Assembly: GCA_002432425.1 (NCBI GenBank) | Contig: DJEL01000034.1 | Span: forward strand, 1 to 31,304 | Reading direction: 5' to 3' | Source of the DNA: Lachnospiraceae bacterium UBA5899 | GTDB lineage: Bacteria > Bacillota > Clostridia > Lachnospirales > Lachnospiraceae | Length of the DNA stretch: 31,304 nt | Part shown: positions 15,116 through 22,884 of the stretch, piece by piece | How the letters are laid out: each line of letters starts with the position of its first letter | How positions within the stretch are numbered: the first letter of the stretch is position 1 | Position numbers and translations under genes: made by a program | Notes under the pieces: model-generated | What the model was told of the DNA's origin: nothing | The model's input: only the letters and a program-made list of their open reading frames with translations | The model's database searches: none

Positions 15116-15889
15116 TTACTTTGCAGATTTTTCCTTTGGCGTATGGTTTACCAGCAACAGAAGTAACAGTACCACAACAAAGATAATTGTGGAAAGGGCA
15201 TACATTTCAGGCTTGATTCCCTTTTTGACCTCAGTGTAAATCTTCGTAGATAATGTATCAATTCCCGGACCTTTTGTAAAGTGGGTAATGATAAAATCAT
15301 CCAAAGACATGGTAAAAGCCATTAAAAAGCCGGATAAAATGCCGGGCAGGATATCGGGAAAAGTAACCTTGAAGAAAGCCTGGAGCTGGGTGGCGCCAAG
15401 GTCTAAGGCCGCTTCATAGGTACTGGGGTTCAACTGCTTCATACGGGGCTGCACACTTAAAATCACGTAGGGGATATTAAAGGTAATGTGCGCTAACAGG
15501 ATGGTCATAAAACCGAACTTGATGCCCAGTACGATAAAGAGAAGCATCAGGGAAATACCGGTTACAATTTCCGCATTTAACATGGGAATATTGGTGATGC
15601 CCATGATGATGGTGCGGTTTCTTTTTTTCATATACTGCATAGCCAGACAGGCAACGGTGCCGATGACTGTGGCAATCAGGGAAGAGAGCAGAGCAATGGC
15701 AAGCGTGTTCCAGAGGGCCTGAAGGATTTCGGCATTCTGAAAAAGCTGCTTATACCATTTTAAAGTAAAGCCTCCCCATTTGGCACGGGATTTGCTGGCA
15801 TTGAAGGACAAAATCATCAATGTCACAATCGGGGCGTAAAGGAATATGAAAATAAGGGTGATATAAATTCTGCGTGCCGCGTTTCTCAT
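15116..15889 (-). CDS. potC: Spermidine/putrescine ABC transporter permease PotC
   Basis: An inner-membrane permease of 257 residues with about six membrane helices (first at IYITLIFIFLYAPIVTLMIL). The EAA loop that contacts the ATPase reads YEAALDLGATQLQAFFKVTFPDILPG. SLDDFIITHFTKGPG is the usual PotC motif. Its start overlaps the potB stop by 4 nt (ATGA), indicating translational coupling. Confidence 0.94.
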   Translation of the reverse strand: MRNAARRIYITLIFIFLYAPIVTLMILSFNASKSRAKWGGFTLKWYKQLFQNAEILQALWNTLAIALLSSLIATVIGTVACLAMQYMKKRNRTIIMGITNIPMLNAEIVTGISLMLLFIVLGIKFGFMTILLAHITFNIPYVILSVQPRMKQLNPSTYEAALDLGATQLQAFFKVTFPDILPGILSGFLMAFTMSLDDFIITHFTKGPGIDTLSTKIYTEVKKGIKPEMYALSTIIFVVVLLLLLLVNHTPKEKSAK

Positions 15890-16698
15890 AGTGCATTCGC
15901 CTCCCCTTCTTTATCAAATATGGCGGAAAGAACCATATTCACGATAATGAACAGCATGAGAACCATGGAAAGTCCGCTGCCTAAGTGCCAGTTGCCGGTC
16001 TGGGTAAATTCCTGCTCGATGACATTGCCGATTAACAAAATCTTGCTGCCGCCAAGGAGTGTGGAAATAACGAAGGTGGTCAGTGCCGGTACAAATACCA
16101 TGGTGATGCCGCTGATGACGCCCGGTAAGCTTAACGGAAGCGTAATCTTAAAGAAGGTGTGCACGGAATTGGCACCCAGGTCCCTCGCCGCATTGATAAC
16201 GTTCTGGTCAATCTTGGTAAGGGAATTGTAAATAGGCAGGACCATGAAAGGCAGGAAGTTGTATACCATACCCAAAATGATGGCCCCCGGTGTGTTAATC
16301 AGGTTTAAGGACGGCAGATGCAGGAAGGAAAGAACCGAGTTGATAACGCCGTTTTTTTCAAGCAGTGTTTGCCATGCCATGGTGCGCAGAAGGAAATTCA
16401 TCCACATGGGAAGAATAAAAATCAGCACGATGAAGGAATGGGTATTGACCTTCATGCGGGAGAGTATCATGGCAAGAGGGTACGCTAAAAGTAAGCAGAG
16501 TACCGTGGCAACTAGGGAAAGCAGGATGGAAATCCGCAGTGCCTTAAAATGCTCCGGTGTGGCAATGGCTAAAATATTTTCCAATGTAAAAGCGCCGGTC
16601 TTGTCGGTAAAGCCGTAGTAGAAGACCATGGCAAGAGGAATTAAGATAAATGCCGCACACCAGAACAGGTAGGGAAGTGACAACATTTTTTTATTCAT
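15886..16698 (-). CDS. potB: Spermidine/putrescine ABC transporter permease PotB
   Basis: A 270-residue membrane permease, partner of PotC. The first helix is LPYLFWCAAFILIPLAMVFY; conserved LPMWMNFLLRTMAW and the EAA loop INAARDLGANSVHTFFKITLPLSLPG are present. Its start overlaps the potA stop by 8 nt, and it overlaps potC by 4 nt. Normal family length, no damage seen. Confidence 0.94.
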   Translation of the reverse strand: MNKKMLSLPYLFWCAAFILIPLAMVFYYGFTDKTGAFTLENILAIATPEHFKALRISILLSLVATVLCLLLAYPLAMILSRMKVNTHSFIVLIFILPMWMNFLLRTMAWQTLLEKNGVINSVLSFLHLPSLNLINTPGAIILGMVYNFLPFMVLPIYNSLTKIDQNVINAARDLGANSVHTFFKITLPLSLPGVISGITMVFVPALTTFVISTLLGGSKILLIGNVIEQEFTQTGNWHLGSGLSMVLMLFIIVNMVLSAIFDKEGEANAL

Positions 16699-17764
16699 TT
16701 ATTTTTGCCGCCTCCTCATCTTCGGATTCCGGTTTGTTCATAATCTGGATGTTGAAAGGGTCCACCTTGATGCCGACCGGTGTGCCCACAGGGAACATGC
16801 GGGTGGAGTGAACCAGCCACTCGAAGCCGTTTGCCTGTACTTCCATTTCATAATGAACGCCCTTGAAAATCAGGTGGGTAACCACACCCTTTATGGTGCC
16901 TTCCTCCGGTGCGGTAAGCTCCACATCCTCGGGACGGATAACCACGTCAACGGGCTTGTTTTCGCCGAAGCCCTCGTCCACACAGTCGAAACAGGCACCT
17001 AAAATTTCAACCAGACGGTCGCGTATCATGGTAGCGCCGATGATGTTGCTGTCGCCGATGAAGTCAGCCACGAATGCGTTCTCGGGCTCGTTATAAATAC
17101 GCTCGGGAGAGCCAATCTGCTGGATATAGCCCTGGTTCATGACCACGATGGTATCGGACATGGTAAGTGCCTCCTCCTGGTCGTGGGTGACATAGATAAA
17201 GGTAATGCCCAGTTCGTTTTTCAGACGGATTAATTCATACTGCATGTCCTGACGCAGCTTTAAATCCAGTGCGCCCAGAGGCTCATCCAAAAGCAGCAGC
17301 TTGGGTTCGTTTACAATCGCACGGGCAATGGCAATACGCTGCTGCTGGCCGCCGGAAAGAGAGTCCGGCATACGGTTTTCGTAGCCGTCTAAGTTTACAA
17401 GCTTCAGGGCATATTTGATTTTATCCTGAATGTAGGACTTGGATTTGTTCTTGATTTTTAAGCCGAAAGCAATGTTCTCCGCAATGGTCATATGCGTAAA
17501 GAGAGCATACTTCTGGAAGACAGTATTTAACTGCCTTTTATTTGGCGGAAGGTTGGTAATATCCTGATTTTCAAAGACAACACGGCCGGTATCGGGCTGT
17601 TCAAAACCGCCTAAGATACGCAGAGTCGTAGTTTTGCCGCAGCCGGAGGGGCCAAGCAGGGTCAAAAATTCATTTTCTCTGATATAGAGATTCAAATCGT
17701 CCAGAATTAACTGACCGTCATAGGATTTGGAGATATGCTCCAGATTTACCAGTACGTCTTTCAT
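16691..17764 (-). CDS. potA: Spermidine/putrescine ABC transporter ATP-binding protein
   Basis: The cytosolic ATPase that powers polyamine import, 357 residues from this start. Walker A GPSGCGKTT at about 38-46, Q-loop NTVFQKYALF, signature LSGGQQQRIAIARA, Walker B LLLLDEPLGALD, H-loop IYVTHDQEEAL, and a C-terminal TOBE-type domain (VIRPEDVEL, GVVTHLIFKGVHYEME). The start at 17764 is preferred because GGAAAGG lies 10 nt upstream; the ATG at 17773 (MTNMKD) is only 1 nt from it, and the longer frame from 17821 lacks a site. First gene of potABCD; potential promoter at 17833-17861. Confidence 0.94.
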   Translation of the reverse strand: MKDVLVNLEHISKSYDGQLILDDLNLYIRENEFLTLLGPSGCGKTTTLRILGGFEQPDTGRVVFENQDITNLPPNKRQLNTVFQKYALFTHMTIAENIAFGLKIKNKSKSYIQDKIKYALKLVNLDGYENRMPDSLSGGQQQRIAIARAIVNEPKLLLLDEPLGALDLKLRQDMQYELIRLKNELGITFIYVTHDQEEALTMSDTIVVMNQGYIQQIGSPERIYNEPENAFVADFIGDSNIIGATMIRDRLVEILGACFDCVDEGFGENKPVDVVIRPEDVELTAPEEGTIKGVVTHLIFKGVHYEMEVQANGFEWLVHSTRMFPVGTPVGIKVDPFNIQIMNKPESEDEEAAKINE

Positions 17765-17832
17765 GTTCGTCATACCTTTCCGCGTAAAATAAAAATGGAA
17801 ATTGTGTCGAAAATTGTTCACAGTTTCGATTT

Positions 17833-17861
17833 ATTATATAAAGAAACCATAAAAAATGCAA
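17833..17861 (-). promoter_or_regulatory. Sigma-A promoter of the potABCD operon
   Basis: On the minus strand: -35 TTGCAT (17856-17861), 17-nt spacer, -10 TATAAT (17833-17838), leaving about a 60-nt leader before the potA ATG. The surrounding DNA is very AT-rich. Confidence 0.75.
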
Positions 17862-17938
17862 TGTATATTTTTGTGCAAAACCTTTTATTTTTCATGAATT
17901 TTACAAATATTTTTTTGGTAAAAAGCACAAAAAAAGGG

Positions 17939-17966
17939 TAAATATTTGCAGAAGGGGCACCGATAT
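17939..17966 (+). promoter_or_regulatory. SigD/FliA-type (motility sigma factor) promoter
   Basis: TAAA (17939-17942) and ACCGATAT (17959-17966) are separated by 16 nt. The motility sigma consensus is TAAA, about 15 nt, GCCGATAW, so the -10 matches 7 of 8 positions and the spacer is one base longer. It lies about 60 nt before the ATG at 18030. No competing sigma-A promoter was recognised on this strand. The -10 lies partly in a 14-bp perfect palindrome (17961-17974). Confidence 0.6.
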
Positions 17967-18029
17967 ATATATCGTAACAGGAAAAAAGGCAAACGGAGTT
18001 GCCGGGAAACTATCAAGGAGGAAGAGAAA

Positions 18030-18641
18030 ATGAGCGTAAGTGCAGTAACAGGCAACACGGCATCTGCTTACGGAACCGAGTATTCCACAAGTGCGAAGAA
18101 AGCAGAAACCGAAAAGAAAGAAGAAACTGCCGGTGCCGTATATGAGGCATCCGAAAAGAAAGAAGAAAAGGCTACTTATTCCATCAACAAAATGAGCGCA
18201 GCCGACAGAGCTAACCTGGTATCCCAGTTAAAGGCTGATGCGGAAGCAAGACAGAGCCAGTTCGTATCCATGGTGCAGAAGATGATGTCCGAGCAGACCA
18301 ATGCTTACGGACAGGCCAACGATATCTGGTCATTCCTGGCAAGCGGCAAATTTACCGTAGACCCGGCTACCAGGCTGCAGGCACAGCAGGATATTGCTGC
18401 GGACGGCTACTACGGCGTAGAACAGACCGCATCCCGTATTTTTGACTTTGCAAGTGCTCTGGCAGGGGACGACGAAGAAGCGATGAAAAAAATGCAGGCA
18501 GCTTTTGAAAAGGGCTTTGCACAGGCGGAAAAGACCTGGGGCGGAAAGCTTCCCGACATTTCCTATCAGACCAAGGATGCTGTCAGCAAGAAGTTTGAAG
18601 ACTATTATAAGTCCAAAGGAACTTCCAAAACGGAAGAATAA
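18030..18641 (+). CDS. Uncharacterised soluble protein, possibly in the motility regulon
   Basis: 203 residues with no signal peptide or membrane segment. The N-terminal ~50 residues are low-complexity and rich in Lys, Glu, Ala and Thr (AKKAETEKKEETAG). The rest is probably alpha-helical: INKMSAADRANLVSQLKADAEARQ, FVSMVQKMMSEQTNAYG, FLASGKFTVDPATRLQAQQDIAADGYYGVEQTASRIFDFASALAGDD, and FEKGFAQAEKTWGGKLPDISYQT. I do not recognise a named domain. It begins MSVSAV, and GGAGGAAGAG before the ATG at 18030 rules out the longer frame from 17946. A SigD-like promoter upstream hints at a role linked to flagella or motility; that is inference. A strong terminator follows, so it is monocistronic. Confidence 0.8.
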   Translation: MSVSAVTGNTASAYGTEYSTSAKKAETEKKEETAGAVYEASEKKEEKATYSINKMSAADRANLVSQLKADAEARQSQFVSMVQKMMSEQTNAYGQANDIWSFLASGKFTVDPATRLQAQQDIAADGYYGVEQTASRIFDFASALAGDDEEAMKKMQAAFEKGFAQAEKTWGGKLPDISYQTKDAVSKKFEDYYKSKGTSKTEE

Positions 18642-18688
18642 GTTCTTCGGGGAACCGGCAGGGTTTCCGGTAAATAGAATAAGAAAGA

Positions 18689-18719
18689 AAAATGCTGCAG
18701 GTTTCTGCAGCATTTTTTG
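18689..18719. terminator. Bidirectional terminator between the 18030 gene and aroC
   Basis: A perfect 10-bp stem, AATGCTGCAG (18691-18700), GTTT loop, CTGCAGCATT (18705-18714), then TTTT on plus. On the minus strand the stem is followed by TTTCTTTC, so it can also end aroC transcription. Confidence 0.9.
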
Positions 18720-18743
18720 TCGGAAAAATTCAGGGAATAAATA

Positions 18744-19844
18744 TTATTTCTTATAAAAGTCCGTCAGATAGGAAAGGCGGGCGCTCATGTTGACCATCAG
18801 GGCATCTAAAACGGTGATGGCTGCCATGGACTCCATAACCACCACGGCACGCGGTACAATGATGGGGTCGTGTCTGCCTTTGATGGCAACTTCGATTTCT
18901 TCCCCGGAGGTGTTCACGGTGTGCTGTTCCTTAAAAATAGAAGGTGTGGGCTTTACGTGGGCGCGCAGCAGGATGGGAGAGCCGTCGCTCATGCCGCCGA
19001 GGATGCCGCCCGCATGGTTGGTTTCTTTGGCAATATGACCGTCACGGCTGCAGAACGCATCGTTGTTCTGACTGCCGGTAGTTTTGGAAACCAGAATGCC
19101 GTCTCCGATTTCCACGGCTTTTACGGCGCCGATGGAAGCAACGGCTTTACAGAGGTTGGCGGAAAGCTTTTCAAAGACCGGGTCGCCGATGCCGGCAGGC
19201 ATACCTTCAATCAGACATTCCATGACACCGCCGGAGGAGTCCTTTTCCTGCATCAGTTCCTTTAAGTAGCGCTCCGCTTTTTCGGAAGCCTCCCTGTCCG
19301 GCATGGCAGTCGGAGTTTCTAAAATAGCTTTTTTGTCAAAATGGGAAAGGTCTGCGGAAACGGGACCGATGGAGTGGGTATAAGCGGTCACGGTAATGCC
19401 CATTTCGTTTAATATCTTTATGGCTACGGCGCCTGCTGCCACACGGCCTATGGTTTCCCTGCCGGAGGAGCGTCCGCCGCCGCGGTAGTCGCGGAAACCG
19501 TATTTTTCATCAAAGGTATAATCGGCGTGGCCGGGACGGTAGTAGGAAGCAATTTCACTGTAGTCGGCAGAACGCTGGGATGTGTTGCGGATCATGAGGC
19601 TGATGGGTGTGCCGGTGGTTTTGCCGTCAAATACGCCGGAGAGAATTTCCACGGCATCATCCTCCTTACGGGGAGTGGCGATACTGCTCTGACCGGGCTT
19701 GCGTCTGTCAAGGTAGGGCTGGATATCTGCTTCGGATAGGGGAAGACCTGCGGGACAGCCGTCAATGACGACGCCTAAGGCTTTGCCGTGGGATTCTCCC
19801 CAGGTTGTTATTTTAAATAAAGCACCGTATGTGGAACCTGCCAT
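18744..19844 (-). CDS. aroC: Chorismate synthase
   Basis: Converts 5-enolpyruvylshikimate-3-phosphate to chorismate with reduced FMN, the last step of the shikimate pathway. 366 residues, normal length. Signatures: TTWGESHGKALGVVIDGCPAGLPL near the N-terminus, YRPGHADYTFDEKYGFRDYRGGGRSSGRET, and near the C-terminus GRHDPIIVPRAVVVMESMAA. AAGGAAAGG precedes the ATG at 19844. It stands alone, with its own promoter (19904-19932) and a shared terminator; no other aro gene is adjacent. Confidence 0.97.
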   Translation of the reverse strand: MAGSTYGALFKITTWGESHGKALGVVIDGCPAGLPLSEADIQPYLDRRKPGQSSIATPRKEDDAVEILSGVFDGKTTGTPISLMIRNTSQRSADYSEIASYYRPGHADYTFDEKYGFRDYRGGGRSSGRETIGRVAAGAVAIKILNEMGITVTAYTHSIGPVSADLSHFDKKAILETPTAMPDREASEKAERYLKELMQEKDSSGGVMECLIEGMPAGIGDPVFEKLSANLCKAVASIGAVKAVEIGDGILVSKTTGSQNNDAFCSRDGHIAKETNHAGGILGGMSDGSPILLRAHVKPTPSIFKEQHTVNTSGEEIEVAIKGRHDPIIVPRAVVVMESMAAITVLDALMVNMSARLSYLTDFYKK

Positions 19845-19903
19845 AATATGAATTCCTTTCCTTTTTAGAAGGTATCTTTGGTAATACCGGATTTTCTTTC
19901 TAA

Positions 19904-19932
19904 ACTATACAATAAAATGAACAGGAAAGCAA
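19904..19932 (-). promoter_or_regulatory. Probable sigma-A promoter of aroC
   Basis: On the minus strand: -35 TTGCTT (19927-19932), 17-nt spacer, -10 TATAGT (19904-19909), about 60 nt before the aroC ATG. Confidence 0.55.
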
Positions 19933-20028
19933 TTCGGAAAAAATAAGAAAAGAGGGTGCAAACCCCGGAAAGATATGATACTATATTAGAATATAAGCAA
20001 TGAGTGTCTGTTTACAGTGGGATGAATC

Positions 20029-21075
20029 ATGAAAGAACGATTTGATGAAAAACTGATTAAAAAATGCAAACGGATAAGCAGGCGGCATAAATGGGCGGTG
20101 AAACCCGTTACCTGGTACATGCTGGCGGTTTTGTCCGTTTACCATACAGGCAGATGGATGGGCAGGAACGGCAAGCGCCTTTCCTGCGCGGGCTTATTGC
20201 TGCTTTTTTTGACGGTGAGCAGCAGCTTTGCTATGGTAAAGGATGCGGAAAGCCCTCTGCAGGACAGAAATCCCGAGGAAAACGGCATCCAGCTTACCGA
20301 GGAGCAGGAGATTGACTCGGCGGAGGTGGCTTCCATCGGCGAAGACGCCATCGAAAAGACGGACGATGTTGCGCTCCTTGATGAAGAGGACCTGACGCTG
20401 TATACGCTGGATGAAATTCTTTCAAACAGCACGGTGCCGGCGGATTATGAGCAGATAAAGGAAGAGGAGGCAGAGGACAAAACGGGGCTTCCCTCCACCT
20501 ATGAGGAAGCGCAGGCGGACTGGCGGCTTTTACTTGTCAATAAGCAGCATTCCATACCGGACGACTACGAGTTTCCGCTGGGCACCATTTCCGGCAGCAT
20601 GCAGTGCGATGCCAGGGTGCTTGAACAGCTCCTTTTAATGATGCAGGCGGCAAAGGACGACGGCGTGGATTTGGTAATCTGTTCCCCGTACCGGGATTTT
20701 AACAGACAGACCTATTTGTTTAACCGGAAAATTACCCGTTACATGAATGCGGGCATGTCCTATATGGATGCCTACAAGGAAGCCTCCATTGCGGTTACGT
20801 CCCCCAATGCCAGCGAGCACAGGCTGGGACTTGCCTTTGACTTTTACAGCAGCAGCTACCGCAACTTAAACGAAGGCTTTGCCGATACGGAAACCGGCAA
20901 ATGGCTGAAAGCGCATAGCTATGAATACGGCTTTATTTTGCGTTATCCGAAGGGCAAGGAATATATCACCGGCATTGAGTTTGAACCGTGGCATTTCCGC
21001 TATGTGGGCGTGGATGCCGCTACCTATATGACTACACATGAACTGACATTAGAGGAATTTTGGGAGGAATATTGA
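20029..21075 (+). CDS. VanY-family D-alanyl-D-alanine carboxypeptidase (peptidase M15B), membrane-anchored
   Basis: Trims the terminal D-Ala from peptidoglycan stem peptides at the cell surface. 348 residues: a basic N-terminus, one membrane segment (residues ~49-66, LSCAGLLLLFLTVSSSFAMV), an acidic extracellular linker, then the M15B domain. Zinc ligands expected from the family are visible: H264 and D271 in SEHRLGLAFDF, and H322 in EPWHFRYVG, with SPYRDFNRQ as the substrate-side motif. There is no strong ribosome binding site before the ATG. The stop overlaps the tgt start by one base (TGATG). Vancomycin resistance is not implied: no vanHAX or vanRS is present, and housekeeping VanY proteins are common in Clostridia. 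Confidence 0.88.
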   Translation: MKERFDEKLIKKCKRISRRHKWAVKPVTWYMLAVLSVYHTGRWMGRNGKRLSCAGLLLLFLTVSSSFAMVKDAESPLQDRNPEENGIQLTEEQEIDSAEVASIGEDAIEKTDDVALLDEEDLTLYTLDEILSNSTVPADYEQIKEEEAEDKTGLPSTYEEAQADWRLLLVNKQHSIPDDYEFPLGTISGSMQCDARVLEQLLLMMQAAKDDGVDLVICSPYRDFNRQTYLFNRKITRYMNAGMSYMDAYKEASIAVTSPNASEHRLGLAFDFYSSSYRNLNEGFADTETGKWLKAHSYEYGFILRYPKGKEYITGIEFEPWHFRYVGVDAATYMTTHELTLEEFWEEY

Positions 21076-22211
21076 TGTATCGTATTTTAAAACAGGAGGG
21101 CAGTGCCAAAAGAGGAGAGCTTGAGACCGTTCACGGCACTGTGCAGACCCCGGTCTTTATGAACGTAGGCACCGTTGCTGCCATTAAAGGGGCCGTTTCC
21201 ACGGAGGATTTGGAGGGTATCGGAACCCAGATAGAGCTGTCCAACACCTACCATCTGCATGTACGTCCCGGGGATAAAGTCATAAAGGAGCTGGGCGGCC
21301 TGCATAAATTTATGTCCTGGAACAAGCCCATTCTTACGGACTCCGGCGGATTTCAGGTGTTTTCCCTTGCGGGACTCCGCAAAATCAAAGAAGAAGGCGT
21401 TTATTTTAATTCCCATATAGACGGCAGAAAGATTTTCATGGGTCCGGAGGAAAGCATGCAGATACAGTCCAACTTGGCCTCCACCATTGCCATGGCATTT
21501 GACGAATGCCCCTCCGCTCTGGCGGAGAGAGGCTACGTGCAGTCTTCCGTGGACAGAACCACCCGCTGGCTGGCGCGGTGCAAAGCGGAAATGCAGCGCT
21601 TAAACGGCTTAGAGGACACCATCAATAAAAACCAGCTTCTGTTCGGTATCAATCAGGGCGCCGTTTATGCGGATATTCGTATTGAGCATGCCAAGAGGAT
21701 TGCCGACATGGACATGGACGGTTACGCCATAGGCGGACTTGCCGTGGGAGAAACCCATGAGCAGATGTACCATATTATAGAAGAAACGGTACCGTACCTG
21801 CCGAAGGACAAGCCCACCTATCTGATGGGTGTGGGTACTCCCGCCAATATTTTGGAGAGTGTGGAAAGGGGCATTGATTTCTTTGACTGCGTGTATCCGT
21901 CCCGCAACGGCAGACACGGCCATGTGTATACCAATCACGGCAAAATCAATCTGTTCAACGCCAGGTACGAAAAGGACATGCGTCCCATTGAAGAGGGCTG
22001 TGCCTGCCCCGCCTGCCGCAGATACAGCAGAGCCTATATCAGGCATCTGTTAAAGGCAAGGGAAATGCTCGGTATGCGTCTGTGCGTGCTGCACAATCTG
22101 TATTTCTACAACACCATGATGACGGAAATAAGGGATGCACTGGATGCCGGAGATTTTGCCGGATACAAGAAGCGGAAACTGGCAGGCATGGAAGCGGGAC
22201 CGGAAGACTAA
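21075..22211 (+). CDS. tgt: Queuine/preQ1 tRNA-guanine transglycosylase
   Basis: Exchanges guanine 34 of GUN-anticodon tRNAs for preQ1 in queuosine synthesis. 378 residues. Landmarks: D89 in LTDSGGFQVFSL, GINQGAVYADIR, GYAIGGLAVGE, the nucleophile D271 in FFDCVYPSRNGRHGH, and the zinc site CACPACRRYSRAYIRHL. GGGAGGAAT lies just upstream of the ATG at 21075; a longer frame from a TTG at 21060 is less likely. It overlaps vanY by one base and is followed 136 nt later by yajC, matching the widespread tgt-yajC order, although queA and secDF are not adjacent here. Confidence 0.96.
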   Translation: MYRILKQEGSAKRGELETVHGTVQTPVFMNVGTVAAIKGAVSTEDLEGIGTQIELSNTYHLHVRPGDKVIKELGGLHKFMSWNKPILTDSGGFQVFSLAGLRKIKEEGVYFNSHIDGRKIFMGPEESMQIQSNLASTIAMAFDECPSALAERGYVQSSVDRTTRWLARCKAEMQRLNGLEDTINKNQLLFGINQGAVYADIRIEHAKRIADMDMDGYAIGGLAVGETHEQMYHIIEETVPYLPKDKPTYLMGVGTPANILESVERGIDFFDCVYPSRNGRHGHVYTNHGKINLFNARYEKDMRPIEEGCACPACRRYSRAYIRHLLKAREMLGMRLCVLHNLYFYNTMMTEIRDALDAGDFAGYKKRKLAGMEAGPED

Positions 22212-22268
22212 AGTACGGTGATAAAAACAGGCATAAAACAGTCATTCAATAAAATTTTTATAAAATGC

Positions 22269-22297
22269 TTGCGGGAGTCCCGAAGTTTGTGTATCAT
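22269..22297 (+). promoter_or_regulatory. Possible promoter of yajC with a small leader hairpin
   Basis: -35 TTGCGG (22269-22274), 17-nt spacer, -10 TATCAT (22292-22297). In the leader, TGCGG (22311-22315) pairs with CCGCA (22321-22325) around a 5-nt loop, ending 9 nt before the AGGAGG site. This suggests yajC has its own transcript besides any read-through from tgt. Confidence 0.45.
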
Positions 22298-22347
22298 GTC
22301 TTTTAGAACTTGCGGCATGTCCGCATAATATGCAGGAGGAATTATTG

Positions 22348-22689
22348 ATGTTTAATCTTTATTTAACGGAAGCAGCGGCAGAAACCACAACTACCGGCAA
22401 CAACACAATGAGTCTTATTATGACACTGGCAATGTACGGTATTTTCATTTTTGCACTCTGGTTTATCTTATTCAGACCCCAGAAAAAGGAACAGAAGAAG
22501 CTGGCAGCACAGATTGCCGCTATGGAAATCGGCGACTGCGTACTGACCACATCCGGTTTTATCGGCATTGTTATCGACATTAACGACGACACCGTTATCG
22601 TAGAGTTCGGCAACAACAAGAACTGCCGTATCCCTATGGAAAAGAGCGCTATCTGCCGTGTAGAGAAGCAGGGCGAGGCTCAGGCATAA
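22348..22689 (+). CDS. yajC: Preprotein translocase accessory subunit YajC
   Basis: A small membrane protein that associates with SecDF and SecYEG. 113 residues: a short extracellular N-terminus, one membrane helix (LIMTLAMYGIFIFALWFILF) followed by the family motif RPQKKEQKKL, then a beta-rich cytoplasmic domain with GDCVLTTSGFIGIVIDINDDTVIVEF. AGGAGG places the start at 22348 rather than at the in-frame ATG at 22330. It ends at a terminator and is followed by amino-acid genes, not secD. Confidence 0.93.
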   Translation: MFNLYLTEAAAETTTTGNNTMSLIMTLAMYGIFIFALWFILFRPQKKEQKKLAAQIAAMEIGDCVLTTSGFIGIVIDINDDTVIVEFGNNKNCRIPMEKSAICRVEKQGEAQA

Positions 22690-22720
22690 GGAAAACAGCC
22701 AACCTAATTTCTTAGAAAAC

Positions 22721-22755
22721 AAAGACCCGCGGTTTTTCAGCCATGGGTCTTTTTG
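22721..22755 (+). terminator. Rho-independent terminator after yajC
   Basis: AAAGACCC (22721-22728) pairs with GGGTCTTT (22745-22752), followed by TT; the loop is 16 nt. It starts 32 nt after the yajC stop and separates it from the leuB operon. Confidence 0.78.
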
Positions 22756-22801
22756 TGCGTATTTAAGCTGAAAAAGCGGGGAGTGCCTTAAAATCTGTGT
22801 A

Positions 22802-22830
22802 TTGAATTTTCAGGCTGTTTACGGTATGAT
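22802..22830 (+). promoter_or_regulatory. Sigma-A promoter of leuB-ilvD-ilvB
   Basis: -35 TTGAAT (22802-22807), 17-nt spacer, -10 TATGAT (22825-22830), 54 nt before the leuB ATG. The leader is too short for a T-box or a leucine attenuator. Confidence 0.65.
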
Positions 22831-22835
22831 AAATG

Positions 22836-22849
22836 AGTATTTTTATACA
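22836..22849. promoter_or_regulatory. ArgR-box-like palindrome at the leuB transcription start region
   Basis: AGTATTTTTATACA lies 5 nt downstream of the -10, around the expected +1. It matches the palindrome upstream of serC (28922-28935) at 13 of 14 positions and fits the generic ArgR half-box pattern TGNAT-N4-ATNCA except for the first base. A role in regulation is inferred only from position and recurrence. Confidence 0.35.
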
Positions 22850-22884
22850 TTTTATGAATAAGCAGTATAAAAGGAGAGAATGAG

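Noticed and set aside
15486..16618. Plus-strand frames opposite potB and potC
   Set aside because: Antisense to well supported permease genes; Met-rich sequence typical of shadow frames of membrane proteins.
20029..21075. VanY as a vancomycin resistance determinant
   Set aside because: No vanA/B ligase, vanH, vanX or vanRS in the neighbourhood; stand-alone M15B carboxypeptidases are ordinary wall enzymes in Clostridia.
22851..22880. Nine-codon upstream frame (MNKQYKRRE) before leuB as a leader peptide
   Set aside because: No leucine or other branched-chain codons, no ribosome binding site, and no attenuator hairpin follows.
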